From contig SJRY01000040.1 of assembly GCA_011319805.1 (NCBI GenBank), positions 434,001-498,000 on the forward strand: a stretch of 64,000 nucleotides of DNA. The letters run 5' to 3'. The DNA comes from Macrocybe gigantea. Lineage: Eukaryota; Basidiomycota; Agaricomycetes; Agaricales; Callistosporiaceae. Positions 21,819 through 33,030 of this stretch are shown here, one piece after another (positions within the stretch are counted from its first letter, which is position 1; each line of letters begins with the position of its first letter). A model generated the notes under the pieces. It did not search any database. It saw only the letters and a program-made list of their open reading frames with translations, and was not told the DNA's origin. Position numbers and translations under genes: made by a program.

Positions 21819-22138
21819 TGTTAGGCTAGATGAATCTCAGAAGGACTCGGGCAGACTAAGTGTGAGAGTGGTCTTGAAATGATGGCAAAAGGAATATTAA
21901 GCCTAGTGCTACTGGTACATCTGGGAGTCCTTATATACATTACAGTACTCAAGCACAGACCATGGGCTGTGCAATGCTGTGGACTGCGGATGAGTAAGAC
22001 TGGAAGGAGATGACTCAGGATGACTAGGGAAGTGAAATGACTCGATGGCTGTGCCCTGCACAGTGTGATGGGGAAGATAAGGGATATGGGAAAGATAAGA
22101 TAAGAAATTGAATGGTCCTTTGGGCAACATCCATAACA
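21819..22138 (-). repeat. 5' LTR of A1
   Basis: 320-bp LTR in reverse orientation, nearly identical to the 5' LTR of A2 rather than to its own 3' LTR. The right-hand flank CATGA reads straight into element B RT. Confidence 0.85.
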
Positions 22139-22652
22139 CATGATCTTTAAAGACAAAATCAATCAGGGACACATTGTAATCTACATGGACGATATTCTTA
22201 TCTTCAATAAAGATTTGAATGAACACAGATGACTCATTCAGTGCATGTTGGAAAAGCTAAAGAATCACAAGCTTTATCTGAAATCTGAAAAGTACTCATT
22301 TCATCAGATGAAAGTAGAATACCTCAGAATGATTGTCTCGGAAAACAGCATTAAGATGGATCCTGTTAAAGTCAAAGGTGTCAAAGACTGGCTAAAACCC
22401 ATGTGCAAATGAGATGTCCAACAATTCCTAGGCTTTTGCAACTTCTATCGGTACTTCATTGAAGGATTCATAAAAATTATGAAACCCTTGACAGAGCTAA
22501 CCAGAAAAGCCAATTGGACATGGGGAAAAGCCCAAGATGATGCATTTGAAGGGTTGAAAAACTGGATCTGTTCAGCACTGATTATTGTGATGCCCCAAGA
22601 TGATAGAAAGTTCTGAATAGAAGTTGATGCTTCAAATTATGCATTAGGAGGT
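22139..22652 (+). pseudogene. Element B RT (C-terminal half) and RNase H start
   Basis: Begins MIFKDKINQGHIVIYMDDIL with the YMDD catalytic motif near 22183. [19 protein letters not shown] and EVDASNYALGG follow. It is cut at GAGGT by a solo B LTR. Its missing N-terminal half is at 36838-37081. Confidence 0.82.
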
Positions 22653-23065
22653 TGTTACGATTTTAGGATTAATCGTTATCTTGACGACAGACACGTGACT
22701 CAAAAGCCACATGACGAACATGTGACAGATGTGATGTGATGAGTATGACATAATGCAATGACTCGAGGAAACCCTACAACAACGATGCATCAGCACTGGT
22801 CAGGGCGAAGGGTTATTATGCAGTACCTGCAGGACAACACATGGAATGCAGTCAGATCCTTACTCACACAGACGAGGGCTTAGGGTTTCACATAATATGA
22901 GGATAACATAGTCATGGTCCATATTTGGTAGTCGTAATGTATAAGTACCTAAATTGTATGTAGTAGAATCCAGCTTCGAGCTGGCTAGAAATAGCATTCT
23001 TAATCCCCGCCTCTCCTCTTAAGTTAGTTAGAGTGACCTGCATGCAGAGATAGTTTTGCGTAGCA
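22653..23065 (+). mobile_element. Solo LTR of element B inside B pol
   Basis: 413 bp, TGTTACGA to GCGTAGCA, flanked by a perfect 5-bp duplication GAGGT (22648-22652 and 23066-23070). It splits RNase H after YALGG. It retains the intact CAGCTTCGAGCT near 22984. Confidence 0.9.
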
Positions 23066-23659
23066 GAGGTGTCCTTTCTTAGGAACAATCTAACAGTACC
23101 TGGAGACTGGTGGCTTTCATGTCTAAGTCATTGAACCCAACAGAATGGAATTATGAGATCTATGATAAAGAGATACTCACAATCATGACAGGACTTGAGG
23201 AATGGTGCCAATACCTTTGTGGCACTGGACAGAAATTCGAAATCTGGACAGATCACAAAAATCTTGAATACTTCTGAAAACCTCAGAAATTGAATTGCTG
23301 GCAAGCTCATTGGATTTTGGAACTCCAGGACTACAATTTCATCTTGGAGCACAAACCTGGGAAATTGATGATGAAGGCAGATAGTCTGTCGAGATGACCA
23401 GACCATGAGAAAGGGGAGAACAATAACAAAAACATCATACTCCTAAAACTAGAGGTTTTTTGCCAAATCTTTATAGCAAAAATTATACTAATACCAGAAT
23501 TCCAAGATATTTTAGACCAGATAAAGCAGGCTTGGAAACAAAGAGAGCTTGAGGTTCAAAAACATCTTGACAAAGACAAACACAACTGGAAGGAAAACGA
23601 CTGAATCGTCACATGGCTGAAATAGTACTATGTCCCTAAAAGCCAAAAGATAAGGGAAT
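23066..23659 (+). pseudogene. Element B RNase H and connection segment
   Basis: Continues B pol with [46 protein letters not shown] and HWILELQDYNFILEHKPGK, the RNase H end typical of Ty3/gypsy. It contains TGA stops (for example after LEYF and in SR.PDHEK). It is cut at GGAAT by a solo A LTR. Confidence 0.8.
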
Positions 23660-23979
23660 TGTTAGGCTAGACGAATCTTAAAGGACTCGGGCAGACTAAG
23701 TGCGAGAGTGTTTTAAGATGATGGCAAATGGAATATTAAGCCTAGTGCTACTGGTACATCTAGGAGCCCTTATATACATTACAGTACTCGAGCACGGACC
23801 ACGGACTGCGCAAATGCTGTGGACTGCAGATGAGTAAGACTAAGGAGGAGATGGCTCAGAGTGACTAGGGAAGTAGAATGACTCGATGGCTGCACACTGC
23901 ACAGCGTGATGGGGAGGATAAGGGATGTGGAAAAGATAAGATAAGAAATTGAATAGTCCTTTGGGCGGCGTCTGTAACA
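23660..23979 (-). mobile_element. Solo LTR of element A inside B pol
   Basis: 320 bp in reverse orientation with a perfect 5-bp duplication GGAAT (23655-23659 and 23980-23984). It interrupts B pol just before the integrase zinc region. Confidence 0.9.
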
Positions 23980-25616
23980 GGAATGGATTATTGAGATTCA
24001 CCATTCTGATCAGATCTTAGGATATCCAGAACAAATGAAGATGCATGAGCTAATCACATGTAACTTCTAGTGGCCTAAGATGATGAATGATGTCAAAGCA
24101 TATGTCAAAGGATGTGACAAATGCCAATGAACAAAGATTATCAGAGATCAGAAGCATGCTCTGCTACATCCAAATGAAGTACTGAAGAAACCATGTGAGA
24201 TCATATTGGTAGATCTCATTGGACCCCTCCCCAAATCCCAAGGATTCAATGATATTATAGTGATAGTAGATCAGTTCACAAAAGGAGCCAAATTCATACT
24301 GGTCAATATGAAAATCACGGCAGAAGGGATTGCTTATAAACTGTGCAATACCATATTCCTGAATTACAGACTCCCCAAGAAGGTCATTAGTGACTGAGGA
24401 TGACAGTTTGTTTCAAACTTCATGATGGATCTCTATGCACTTCTGGGAGTCAAAGGAACCCCTTCAACACCATACCATCTGCAAACTGATGGACAGATGG
24501 AGAGTGTCAATCAAGAACTCGAGCAATATTTGAAACTCTTCATCAACCACCAGCAAACAGACTGGGCAGACTGGCTACCAATGGCCAAATTCTCCTACAA
24601 TAACTGGATTCATTCAGTGACAGGGTATTTCCCATTCTACTTAAATCATGGATGACACCCATACACTGGAAAGGAACCTCCAAAGCATGATACCAAGTTA
24701 CAGACTACAAAGGAATTCACCAACATAATGAAAGAGATCCAGACCAAGGCTGAGACCTCTCTTTTAAAAGCTGTAGAAACTATGAAACAGACCTATGATC
24801 AAAAACAGAAGCCTGCACAAGAGTATCATGAGGGTGACCAAGTCTGGCTGGAGGGAACCAATATCATGACTGATTGGCTAACTGATAAGCTTAATGATAA
24901 GTGATTTGGTCCTTTCAAAATCAAGTGGTGAGTAGGAGAGTCAGCCTATGAACTCAAACTATTGGAACACTGGAAAATCCATTCCATCCAAAATGAGTCC
25001 GAGCTCACCCCTTACATGGCACTGGCATTTCTATGACAGAAAGCAGTAATGATTCTTAAATAGCCTCCTTCCATCATTGTGGAAGGAGAGAAGTGATATG
25101 AGATTGAGGCTGTGGTAAATTTCTGATGGAATCAGGGAAAGCTATAGTACAGAATACAGTGGAAAGGGTATTCTATAGAGGACACTACATGGAAGCCTGC
25201 AGACAATATCATCCAAGATGTGCCTGATGTGGTTGTGAAATTCCATCATGAGAACTCTGAGGTGTCATTCCTAGAACAAGGACAGTGTCAATTACTGCCA
25301 CGACCACCACTGAAGAAGATTGTATGCACCTGCCTCCATCAAACCCAGATGCTGAAGGTCCTCTTTGACCACACAGTTGATAAAATCTGGGTCTGCCCTC
25401 AAAATCAGCAAATAAAGATGACACTGAGAAAGCAGATACTTACCAGCTGGATAGTGGACCTGGAAGAAGTCAAAAACTAACTTGACATAGTATGGCAAGT
25501 GTGGCAGGAGTGATAGAAGAAGACAGTCATAAAGGAGAATGAGAGCAAGGATAACTAGGAGGATGATAATGAAGAAGAACATTATTGCAAGGATGCAATT
25601 CTTAAGAGTGGGGTAA
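23980..25616 (+). pseudogene. Element B integrase and chromodomain
   Basis: The zinc site ends YVKGCDKCQ (about 24128). The core has LVDLIGPLPKSQGFNDIIVI, YKLCNTIFLNYRLPKKVISD and PYHLQTDGQMESVNQELEQY (about 24206-24650), which supplies the DDE residues. A chromodomain-like LQYRIQWKGYSIEDTTW is at about 25140-25200. The 3' end carries a purine-rich tract AAGAGTGGGGTAA directly before the LTR. Several TGA stops make it non-functional. Confidence 0.8.
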
Positions 25617-25999
25617 TGTTATGATTTCAAGGCCAATCATTATCTTGATGACAAACACATGTCATACCAATCATATGATGAACACATGCACAAGATGCAA
25701 TATGAGACTCTGAAACAATCCTATAACAATGACATGTCAGCATTCACCAGGCATAGGGTTACAGCACAGCACCTGGAGAATATCACAAGGAGCACAGTCA
25801 ATCCTGACTCATGACTTAGGATTGAGGGCTTTCATAGCATGAGGATAGCATGCAGAACAAAATGTAACAATATATAAATATATAGAATTTGTATGATAGA
25901 ACCCAGCTTTGAGCTGGCTAGTAATAGTATCCTTTTTCCCACCTCTTACCTTCTTTGATAGTTAGAGTGACCTGTGCACAGAGTTAGTTTTGTGTAGCA
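25617..25999 (+). mobile_element. LTR of element B (3' LTR of the pol segment)
   Basis: 383 bp, TGTTATGA to GTGTAGCA, directly after the B polypurine tract. It carries a TATATAAAT box and CAGCTTTGAGCT downstream. The right side joins inverted B gag, so the original flank is lost. Confidence 0.85.
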
Positions 26000-26415
26000 A
26001 CCTCCTAGTTTGATGATGCATTGTCCAAGTGCCTGGTTGAGTCCATGTTTGAAGATATTGATGAGGGCAATACTATTGTATTCTGTCAAGGGAGCCCAGC
26101 TCTGGAATTCAACAATGTAGTCCTCAACCAGTTGTTGACATTGTAATAGTTCCTTAATCTGAATAATCACTTGTTCTGGGTTTGTATTGTCATGAAGATT
26201 TCTTTGGCTTCTGCTTTGAAATTCTCCTAGTTCTTGAACAGTGGTAGGTGTCCAAGGAGGTCTGTTCTGACTTCCAGAGTGTTAGCCATTGCTAGTATAA
26301 TGATGTGGCCATGTTTCTGGTCATTATAGTGGAGTGATATCTGAACTCTAGTCTATAATTATTTAATTCTGTTTTGAACTCAAGCCATTCTTATAGCTTA
26401 GAGTCTGCCCAGTTT
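26000..26415 (-). pseudogene. Element B gag fragment, inverted
   Basis: Read leftward from AACTG at 26415, it continues the gag broken at 15626: NWADSKL, EWLEFKTELNNY, then VEDYIVEFQSWAPLTEYNS and ALINIFKHGLNQALGQCI. That is a typical Ty3/gypsy capsid segment. Joining the two pieces at AACTG keeps one frame. It ends abruptly at a B LTR. Confidence 0.75.
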
Positions 26416-26734
26416 GTTACAGATGTCACCCAAAGGACCATTCATTTTCTTATCTTATCTTTCCCACATCCCTTATCTCCCCCGTCATGCTGTGCAGCGC
26501 GCAGCCATCGAGTCATCCCACTTCCCTAGTCATCCTGAGTCATCTCCTTCCAGTCTTACTCATCCGCAGTCCACAGCATTGCACAGCCCATGGTCTGTGC
26601 TTGAGTACTGTAATGTATATAAGGACTCCCAGATGTACCAGTAGCACTAGGCTTAATATTCCTTTTGCCATCATTTCAAGACCACTCTCACACTTAGTCT
26701 GCCCGAGTCCTTCTGAGATTCATCTAGCCTAACA
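26416..26734 (+). repeat. 5' LTR of A2
   Basis: 319 bp from TGTTACAG to CCTAACA. TATATAAG is at 26616-26623 and the presumed RNA start AGGCTTAATAT at 26649-26659, 33 nt after the TATA start. Confidence 0.88.
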
Positions 26735-26736
26735 AG

Positions 26737-26747
26737 ATATTAAGCCT
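26737..26747 (+). promoter_or_regulatory. Self-priming primer-binding site of element A
   Basis: ATATTAAGCCT, 2 nt inside the 5' LTR, is the perfect 11-nt reverse complement of AGGCTTAATAT at 26649-26659 in the LTR. The same pair is present in A1, A3 and A4. It matches the Tf1/sushi mechanism, in which the first 11 nt of the RNA prime reverse transcription. Confidence 0.75.
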
Positions 26748-26779
26748 CGTCGAGACTCTCTCAGACTCATACATACACC

Positions 26780-27222
26780 ATGTCACGCTTCATCAAAGAC
26801 TTAATTAACATTCAATGACAAGCAGTCACTGACCCAGTGAGCAGTAGCACGAGTGACGAGAGCACTTGGCTCAGAGAAGTAGACCAAATATTGCAGTCCA
26901 TGCCATTCGCAGAGACAGTCCATGCCACCTGCAGAGACACTAGCAATCCAAACAAATGAAAGAGAGAGCGCACGCCTACACCAAGTAGTGATGACGAAGA
27001 ACAGGCATTTCTGAGAGAGTTTGCCTTCACCACCACAGACGAGCCTGCTGAGATCCTCAGCGAAGGAGCAGCACAACTCATTGCAGAACTTTTCCTAGAA
27101 GGAGAATACAGGATAAGCCCAGAAGAGCTGTGGTCAGACCAGAATCTTCTTGCCAAAGAAAGGACAAACCCATCTGCAAGAAAATGAGAGAAGAGTGAAC
27201 ACAAGCCCGAGACTTTAGGTGA
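26780..27222 (+). pseudogene. A2 ORF0
   Basis: Starts MSRFIKDLIN, with stops where A3 is open (for example the Arg codon in NPNKRKRER is TGA). The product is unrecognised, small, acidic and Ser-rich. Confidence 0.5.
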
Positions 27223-27414
27223 CAACAGATTGAGAACTATAATCGCCGAATACAGGAGGAAGACATACTGATACAGAGAGGATACGATGCACAGAGCATA
27301 TGACAGAACCAATGAGAATGACATCAGAGTCAAGGACACACAGTAACGAAACCGCTGAACCCCTTCAGAGGACCAATCCACTGAAGCACTGCATAAGGAG
27401 AGAATCGCACCACC

Positions 27415-28557
27415 GTGGCGAAAGTAAGCAATAGCGACTGGGATGAAGACTATCAGTGGAGGGAGCGAAAAGGATTACCAAAGACAAATGGACTGACCGC
27501 TGCAGAGTGGGCCGATTTTGAACAAGCTTGTAGAATCACAGGAGTCGACCTAGACTACTGGAAAGAACAGAGAGAGGAGTGAAGACAGAAACAGCTCCAA
27601 GAACAGCAAGCCCAAGTACAAGCACAGCAGATCCAAGAACAACAGATCCAGGAACAGGAAAACCAAGACCAAGAAAACGATGAAGAAACTCCCCAAAGGA
27701 TGATGACAGAATACAAGGGAATCATTGCTGATCCGAAATCCTTTACAGGAGATCAAACATCCTTCAACATTTGGTGGAGAAAGATGAAACTTTACATAAC
27801 CACACATGGAGACCTGACAGATACACAGAAGATTGGAGCAGTCCTGTCCAGAATGACTGATGGACCAGGAGCCCACTGGGCATCAAAGAAGATCGACACC
27901 ACTACCAACCAAAGCACATGGGCCGACTTCATAACTGAGATAGAGACACAATTCAGCAACATCATGTCGCCATCACAAGCAGGGAGCAAATTATTCAATA
28001 TCAGACAGGGGAACTGACCCATTGACAAATTTCTGGATGAATTCGTAGACCTCGCAGGGAAAGCAGGAATGACAGGAACAGCCCCTCGTTTCCTACTCGA
28101 GAAGAGCTTAAACTGAAGGACAGCAGAAGCCGTACACTCGATCTCCACACTTCCAACAGATGGAGATGAATATATCAAGACAGTTCAAGTGATTGGATGA
28201 AACATTGATGAACACAGAAATGTGATGAGAGGAGAATTCACAAGCAATCAGCGCAAACCCGGAAATCCAAGCCAAGGAGCAGGACAGGCCATAGAAGTCG
28301 ACAAAGTATGAAGCAACAACTGCTTCAACTGCAATAAACCAGGACACCTCTCACGAAACTGCCCAGAACTATGAAAAGGAGCAGCAAATGTCGCATGTTT
28401 CAATTGTGGCTTAAAGGGATACTATGCATGGAACTGCAAGAAGAAGAAGAAAGGAAAATCCCGGGTCAGAGAAGTGAAAGAAGAAGAAGGAGAGGACGAA
28501 GAAGACAAAGATGAAGAAAGCTCTGACAAAGAGGGTTTTGTCGAAGGGTCCAACTAG
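27415..28557 (+). pseudogene. A2 gag
   Basis: 381 codons from GTG to TAG, with capsid KSFTGDQTSFNIWWRKMKLY and two zinc knuckles near 28320-28440, the second with His changed to Tyr. Internal TGA codons include one after NIRQGN that is shared by all four copies. Confidence 0.8.
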
Positions 28558-31500
28558 GAGGTGCTAAATTGTGACCCATACAACTGAACAGACTCGCTTC
28601 GATACCAGATGTAGATCATCCCATACTCTGAAATACACCATTCCTGCCAAGTGATCTGAAGCACCAAGGAAAACCATCCAAGGGGACAAACACCAAAGAG
28701 GAAAGAACTCGCAGTACCAGCAAGAATATGAACGCGAAAAGGAATCACAACGATAACACTGGAAGTCGATAGCGGAGCGGATAGGACCTGCATCAACACT
28801 GCGATAGTAGCAAAAACAGGACTGAAGACATGACGAATCAAGAAGATTCCCATCATAAATGCAGACGGATCACCCAACTGCCAGAAAACAGCAGACTGAC
28901 TAGCGGAGGTCCACATCGACATTAAAGGACACAAGGAGCACATGAAAGCCATCGTACTCGATATCAGAAAAACCAACATGCTACTAGGACATGACTGGCT
29001 TGTCTACCACAACCCAATGATCAAATGGAGGACAGGAGAAGTTGTTTTCGACAGATGCCCTAAAACATGCAAAATAAACCACCAGACGATTAAGATACAG
29101 AAAATGGCTAAACCAGCAAAAACCACAGCCAGTGACAAGACAGGAACCCAGATACCCCCATATCTGATCAGATTCAAACACCTCTTCAAGGAGAAGAACT
29201 TTGATCGCTTACCAGACCACAAAGAATGGGACCATGAAATAAACTTAACGAAAGATGCACCCAAAACGATACTGAGCAAGGTCTATCTAATGATGCAGAA
29301 GGAACTAGAGGAACTAGATGCCTTTGTCAAAGAAGGATTAAGAACAGGAAAAATATGCCCATCGAAATCACCTTATGCAGTATCCTGCTTCTTTTGCAAC
29401 AAGAAGGATGGAAGCAAATGACTCATCCAAGACTACTGGGAAATAAACAAATATATGGTCAAGGACAAGTTCCCACTACCACACATTAGTGAGCTCCTTG
29501 ATGTACTACAAGGAGCAAAGTATTTTAGCAAGATCGATATTATCTGGGGATACAATAACGTGCACATCCAGAAAGGGGACGAATGGAAGGCAGCCTTCCT
29601 AACAGCAAGAGGACTCTTCGAACTGACAGTCATGTATTTTGGGCAGTGCAATGCACCAGGCACTTTTAGCCGAATGATGGCGAGCCTCTTCTAAGACCAA
29701 ATACGAAGAAGAGTGTGCATAATCTATATGGATGACATCATAATCATTGGACAAACACAAGAGGAACTCCAAAAGAATACTATAGAAGTCATAGAGATAC
29801 TGAACAAGAATGACTTGTTCATCAAAGGACTGAAATGCATCTGGGAATCATCAAAAGTCCCAGTACTAGGATACATCATAGGAGAAGGGAAGGTAGAAAT
29901 GGAATCAGAAAAGATCACAGCCGTACAATCCTGGCCAACCCCAAAGATGAAGAAAGAACTACAAAAGTTCTTGGGATTCACAAACTTTTACCGACGATTC
30001 ATCAAGGGATATGCAAAGGTCGCTAAACCCCTGATGGAGTTGACTGGAAACAAAGCATTCCAGTGGACAGACAAGCAACAGGATGCTTTCAAAGAGCTGA
30101 TCTGACATATAACCTCAGCACCCATTCTAGCACTACCACAAACAGAAGGAAAATTCTGAGTCAAAATGGATGCCTCAGGATATGCCATTGGAGCAGTACT
30201 ATCACAACAGCAGAAAGGACTATAGCACCCAATTGCCTTCATTTCAAGATGCATGACTGTAGCAGAACAGAACTATGAAATCTATGATAAGGAACTCCTT
30301 GCAATAATGGTTGTGCTAAAGACATGGAGACAATACCTCCTAAAAGCTCGAGAGAAGTTTGAAATATTGACAGATCACAAAAACCTATCATATTTGTGGA
30401 AGCCACAATGACTCAATTCAAGACAGATTGGCTGGTATCTGAAATTACAGGAATATGACTACGAACTGCAACATGTACCAGGAAAGGCCAATGGAAAAGC
30501 AGATGTCCTGTCACGGATGGCAGGATATGAAGAAAACCTAGCAGAGAAGGACAACATACAAATGATCAAAGAAGCAGCATTCATTTGACATCTGGAAGAG
30601 AATAATGAATGAGACTTCGAATTTATGATGTTCAAGGACGAACACCCATGAAAAGAAGAAGCAGAAAATAATGAGACAATACAAACAAGAGGAATCACGA
30701 TGATTGAATCCTCAAGGATAGAACAAATTCGACAATGCATACGAAGGGAGATGATCGTAACAACAGCACTGAAGAAAAAACCACACTGGTTCACAGAAGA
30801 AAACCACATCATATATGTAGGAGGAAAAATCTATATTCCTCCAGACAACAAACTGAAGGAAGACATCATGTTTGAACACCATGACACACCTATCAGAGGA
30901 CACCCAGGACAATACTGCATGCACGAGCTCATAAACCACACTTATTGGTGGCCATCAATGCTAACGGACATCAAGAAGTATATCAACGGATGCGAAACAT
31001 GTCAGTGAAACAAAATCATCCAACAAAAGAAACATGCACCCCTACACCCGCACGAGGTCCCACAGCAACCATGGGAAGATATCGGAGTAGATCTCATAGG
31101 ACTGCTACCCAGCTCGAATGGCTTTAATGCCATTGCCACAGTCACAGACCGCCTAACCAAGATGATCCACCTAGTTCCCATGAAGACCAAACTCACAGCA
31201 GAAGGTCTTGCATGACTATACCGAGACAACGTGTGGCAGCTTCATGGAATCCCATGAAAGATCATCAGTGATCGAGGACCCCAGTTCGCAGCGCGATTCA
31301 TGACAGCACTTCTAAAATTACTCGGAATAAAGCAAAATCTGTCAATGGCCTATCACCCACAGACAGATGGACAGCAGAGCGATCCCACCAAGAAATGGAA
31401 GCCTTCCTCAGAAGCTTCACAAACAACTTACAGGACGATTGGGCAGAATGGATAGCAATCGCAGAGTACCAGTACAATGACAAAGCACACCAGGGAACGA

Positions 31501-32179
31501 AGGAGACATCATTCTACCTCAACTATGGAATGCACCCCTGGAAGGGAGAGCCACAGACGACAGAAGGGAATAACCCGCAGCAAAGGACTTCGTTAAAAGA
31601 ATGAACCAAATATGAAAGGAAGCAAATGCTGCACTGCAGTATGCACAAACACAAGCCAAAGACAATTACGATGCGAGGCGAAGACCAGCCCATGAATATA
31701 AGAAAGGGAATAGAGTATGGCTAAAAGCCACCAATATCACAGTCAATCGACCATCAAAGAAGTTATCGGCACTCCGATACAGACCGTTCAAGGTGGTTGA
31801 AAAGAAAGGAGTCTCAGCATATCGCCTGGAACTCCCAGCATCATGGCAGCTGATACACCCTGTGTTCAATGAAACACTGCTCATGCCTTACAAAGGACCC
31901 CGTTTCAAGATACAAGAGCGACCATTGCCACCACCCCCTGAAATCATAAATGATGAAGAAGAGTACGAGATAGAAGAGATCCTAAAAAGGAAGAAACAAG
32001 GGAGAGGGATGCTATTCCTGGTCAAATGGAAAGGATATGGACATGAAGAGAACACATGGATCAAAGAGAAGGAACTGGGGAATGCGCAGCAAGCTCTAGA
32101 CCACTTCCTAAAGAAGACTGCAAACCAGGATAAAAGGATCATGACAAGAGGGAAGAAGACCAAAAATTGCACATCATGA
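28557..32179 (+). pseudogene. A2 pol: protease, RT, RNase H, integrase, chromodomain
   Basis: Protease EVDSGADRTC (about 28765). RT has the YMDD at about 29727. The RNase H region is at about 30170-30390. The integrase zinc region lies at about 30870-31008 (PIRGHPGQYCMHEL, GCETCQ). The DDE core has DIGVDLIGLLPSSNGF and AYHPQTDGQ; a one-base loss after DGQ (about 31374) shifts the frame relative to A1 and A4. A chromodomain (GMLFLVKWKGYGHEENTWI) is at about 32005-32065. The pol stop is TGA at 32177-32179. Confidence 0.82.
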
Positions 32180-32572
32180 CCACCAACACCCCCATCAGCA
32201 TTGACAGCAGCAAGGGCAGCTGCCCACCTACCCCCAACCACCCAAGCGACCTCGAGAATCTGGCAAGGATTCTCAATGCTAGCGACTACATGGACCCCCT
32301 CGCCATCACACTTGGTGCATATGCGCTATGTTATGACCGTCCGCACGCACCTCTGGACCGGGCGAACCCCTGATGGGACCGGCCCCACTGCAGCTGAATG
32401 TATCGCGCTTCACGAGGCAATGGAAATGCTTCACACAGAAAACCAGCGACTTAAACTCCTCACCACCACACTCCATCATATCCGCGCCTATAATGAAGAG
32501 CTCATTCATACATGGGCCCCACATGCTGCGACCACCTGGGAGACCAATACTGGGTGGGGACAGCTGGACTAA
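32176..32572 (+). pseudogene. A2 ORF3, overlapping the pol stop as ATGA
   Basis: It begins MTTNTPISIDSSKG with its ATG inside the pol terminator (ATGA, 32176-32179). NLARILNASDYMDPLAITLG follows, then a 2-base loss near 32320, then RTPDGTGPTAAE and a tail ending ETNTGWGQLD. The function is unknown. A short polypurine tract (GAGAGGGTGA) and the 3' LTR follow. Confidence 0.6.
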
Positions 32573-33030
32573 GGTTTTTTCATGAGGACGCGAATCTACA
32601 GAGAGGGTGATGTTACAGACGTCGCCCAAAGGACCATTCATTTTCTTATCTTATCTTTCCCACATCCCTTATCTCCTCCGTCATGCTGCGCAGCATGCAG
32701 CCATCGAGTCATCCCACTTCCCTAGTCATCCTGAGTCATCTCCTTCCAGTCTTAGGGCCTGTTCGGGTACCTTGCCTTGATCAAGACCTACCTGCCAAAA
32801 CCGAGGCGTAGGCTCTGTTCAAGGCCGGCGTCGGTCTTGTCCCATAAGCAAGACCAAACAGAGTGTTCGGCAGCACTTTTTGGCCTACGCTTGCATGTGA
32901 CAGCCCATTTTCTCTACCTCGCGATACCCCTGCAATACCTCGACTGCTGCTTGAGTTGCAGCTTCCACACTCGTTATCTACGTATATCATACCACTCTCC
33001 TTTTTTTAATACCCCTCCTATCATCACATA

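Larger units (their letters stand above)
15627..22138 (-). mobile_element. Element A copy 1 (A1), full-length chromovirus, 6512 bp
   Basis: A Ty3/gypsy element read right to left: 5' LTR 21819-22138, ORF0, gag, pol with chromodomain, ORF3, 3' LTR 15627-15944. The left flank is AACTG and the right flank CATGA, so the target duplication does not match. Both flanks lie inside element B (gag on the left, RT on the right). From 17715 rightward it is nearly identical to A2, but from the 3' end to 17334 it matches A3. It is full of TGA stops at Arg positions and is not coding-competent. Confidence 0.9.

Noticed and set aside
22139..26415. Element B as two independent truncated insertions.
   Set aside because: The gag and RT breakpoints coincide exactly with 5-bp flanks shared by other A copies, and the frames rejoin perfectly. 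Disruption by A insertion and later rearrangement fits better.
20535..28178. Plus and minus hydrophobic frames repeated in all A copies, which look like membrane proteins.
   Set aside because: They are antisense shadows of gag and pol: Lys/Glu/Gln-rich coding sequence gives Leu/Phe/Cys/Ser-rich reverse frames.
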